A stretch of 15,959 nt of DNA from JBOFDP01 sp051647125 (GTDB taxonomy: Bacteria; Bacteroidota; Bacteroidia; Chitinophagales; Chitinophagaceae), in the NCBI GenBank assembly GCA_051647125.1, contig JBOFDP010000107.1, forward strand, positions 1-15,959, in the 5' to 3' direction. Made by a program: the position numbers and the translations under genes. Below the pieces are notes generated by a model. That model was given only the letters and a program-made list of their open reading frames with translations, had not been told where the DNA came from and did not search any database. Every line of letters starts with the position of its first letter. The stretch's first letter is position 1. Shown here piece after piece: positions 14,672 to 15,959 of the stretch.

Positions 14672-15959
14672 ATGAAACCAGTACAAAAAATAAATAAACG
14701 AAAGATTGAAATTTTATGGAAATATTATCTAGTTTTCATAATAGCAATTCTTGCTTTTATTGCAGTATTGGGAAAAATTATTTATATACAATTTTGGCAA
14801 GGTAATTATTGGATGTCATTATCAAAAAAACAAAGGATTAAACAACAAGAAATAGAAACTCCAAGAGGTACTATTTATAGTAATAATGGAGATATATTAA
14901 GTATTTCTCTTCCTTATTTTGATGTGTATATGGATTTAGGAGTAAAACCTTTGCATGCTTTGGTATCGAAAAACTCTATTGATAAAGACAAGAAAATAAA
15001 AATGTTTTATCTTTATGTAGATTCATTAGCTATAGTGTTATCAAAAATAAATTCTATAAATTCTGTATCCTTTTATAAGCAAAAATTATTAAATGCTTAT
15101 TCAAAGAAAGTAAGGTATATGCCTTTGTTGTCTAATATAGATTATAACCAGTATTTGTACCTTAATCAATTTTCATTTGTTAAACAGGGAACCAATAAAA
15201 GTGGTATTATTTTTCAGGAAAAAAATGTAAGAAAATATCCATATGAAAAATTAGCAATGCGTACTATCGGATTATTTCGTCCTAACTCCTCCTCTGTGGG
15301 TTTAGAAAAATTGTATGATAGTATTCTTAAAGGAAGACCGGGAAAACAATTGGTAAAAAAGATAGCTCCTAATGTCTATGTCCCCATTGGTGGTATAAAT
15401 ATAGAACCAGAAAGAGGAAGCGATATTTCTACTACTTTAGATATGAATATGCAAAATATTGTACAAAATGTATTAAAAAAAACATTACAAAAAAATGATG
15501 CTGAGTGGGGTACAGTAATTCTGATGGAGGTACAAACTGGAAAAATAAAAGCTATGTGTAATTTGCAAAAAGGGAAAGATAACGCTTATCATGAAATTTA
15601 TAATCATGCTATAGAATATCATGAACCGGGTTCTACTTTTAAGCTATTGAGTATGATGGCATTACTGGATAAGCACAATATTGATATTCATAAAATGGTA
15701 AATGTTAATTATGGAAAATTAGGTGTTGGAAAAAAAGATACTATTTATGATAGTGAGGTACATGTTAATCAGAGTCTTTCTGTAGAAGATGTTTTTTGTT
15801 TAAGTTCTAATGTTGGGATAGCAAGGCTGACAAAAGAATATTTTGGAAAAAACCCTAAACAATACATAGATTATTTATTGCAATTAAAAATAAATAACAA
15901 TATAGGATTATTGCCAGGAGAAAGATCTTCATTTATAAAAATGCCTACAGATTCTTCTT
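14672..15959 (+). CDS. ftsI: class B penicillin-binding protein, division transpeptidase (partial, 3' end outside window)
   Basis: Peptidoglycan DD-transpeptidase for septal cell-wall synthesis. Reading from ATG 14672 the frame stays open for 429 codons to the window edge. It shows a short basic cytoplasmic tail, a TM anchor (about 18-40), the PBP dimerisation-domain motif E-T-P-R-G-T-I-Y-S-N-N-G (about 66-77), and the transpeptidase domain with the catalytic S-T-F-K (Ser321, Lys324, within E-P-G-S-T-F-K) and S-S-N (378-380). The K-T-G motif must lie downstream. Position after the FtsL-like gene supports the division paralogue FtsI rather than the elongation enzyme. No lesion is seen. Confidence 0.93.
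   Translation, partial: MKPVQKINKRKIEILWKYYLVFIIAILAFIAVLGKIIYIQFWQGNYWMSLSKKQRIKQQEIETPRGTIYSNNGDILSISLPYFDVYMDLGVKPLHALVSKNSIDKDKKIKMFYLYVDSLAIVLSKINSINSVSFYKQKLLNAYSKKVRYMPLLSNIDYNQYLYLNQFSFVKQGTNKSGIIFQEKNVRKYPYEKLAMRTIGLFRPNSSSVGLEKLYDSILKGRPGKQLVKKIAPNVYVPIGGINIEPERGSDISTTLDMNMQNIVQNVLKKTLQKNDAEWGTVILMEVQTGKIKAMCNLQKGKDNAYHEIYNHAIEYHEPGSTFKLLSMMALLDKHNIDIHKMVNVNYGKLGVGKKDTIYDSEVHVNQSLSVEDVFCLSSNVGIARLTKEYFGKNPKQYIDYLLQLKINNNIGLLPGERSSFIKMPTDSS

Overview
This 16 kb window is AT-rich and looks chromosomal, from a member of the Bacteroidota. The evidence is rbfA followed directly by a LolE/FtsX-type permease, the Bacteroidota-style fused aspartokinase/homoserine dehydrogenase, the mraZ-rsmH-ftsL-ftsI order, a few TAnnTTTG-like promoter motifs, and almost no Shine-Dalgarno sequences. 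The AT-rich coding sequence, tight gene packing and a block of decayed biosynthetic genes suggest a host-associated lineage undergoing genome reduction. I cannot name the species.

Layout. At 1-1695 (+) there is a possible tail of an upstream gene, then rbfA and an ABC-type permease overlapping by ATGA. At 1681-3991 (-) lie a SAM hydroxide adenosyltransferase and hisS; the hisS end overlaps the convergent permease end by 15 bp. At 4264-12657 (+) lies a ruined threonine operon: thrA, thrB and thrC are in canonical order and each is full length overall, but each is broken by frameshifts and/or nonsense codons. Two restriction-modification (R-M) cassettes sit exactly in the two intergenic gaps. 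Between thrA and thrB is a HinfI/CcrM-like adenine methyltransferase (intact) with a HinfI-like endonuclease (at least three frameshifts). Between thrB and thrC is an unidentified endonuclease (two frameshifts) overlapping a beta-class SPPY methyltransferase (one frameshift in an A run). From 12658 to the end (+) is the start of the division and cell-wall cluster: a regulatory region, mraZ, rsmH, an ftsL-like gene and the first 429 codons of ftsI.

Together, the thr genes would have converted aspartate to threonine (ThrA aspartokinase and homoserine dehydrogenase, ThrB homoserine kinase, ThrC threonine synthase). As read, none of the three can make a complete protein, so threonine synthesis from this locus is predicted to be lost. 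The only gene in the 8.4 kb thr/R-M block with an intact reading frame is the GANTC-type methyltransferase, which now has no functional partner nuclease here. The flanking housekeeping genes are all intact, and the lesions include base substitutions to stop codons, so wholesale sequencing error is an unlikely explanation.

The region upstream of mraZ holds two close DnaA-box matches in the same orientation and four TGTTA/TGGGA pentamers spaced exactly 10 bp apart. The latter matches the geometry of known MraZ operators.
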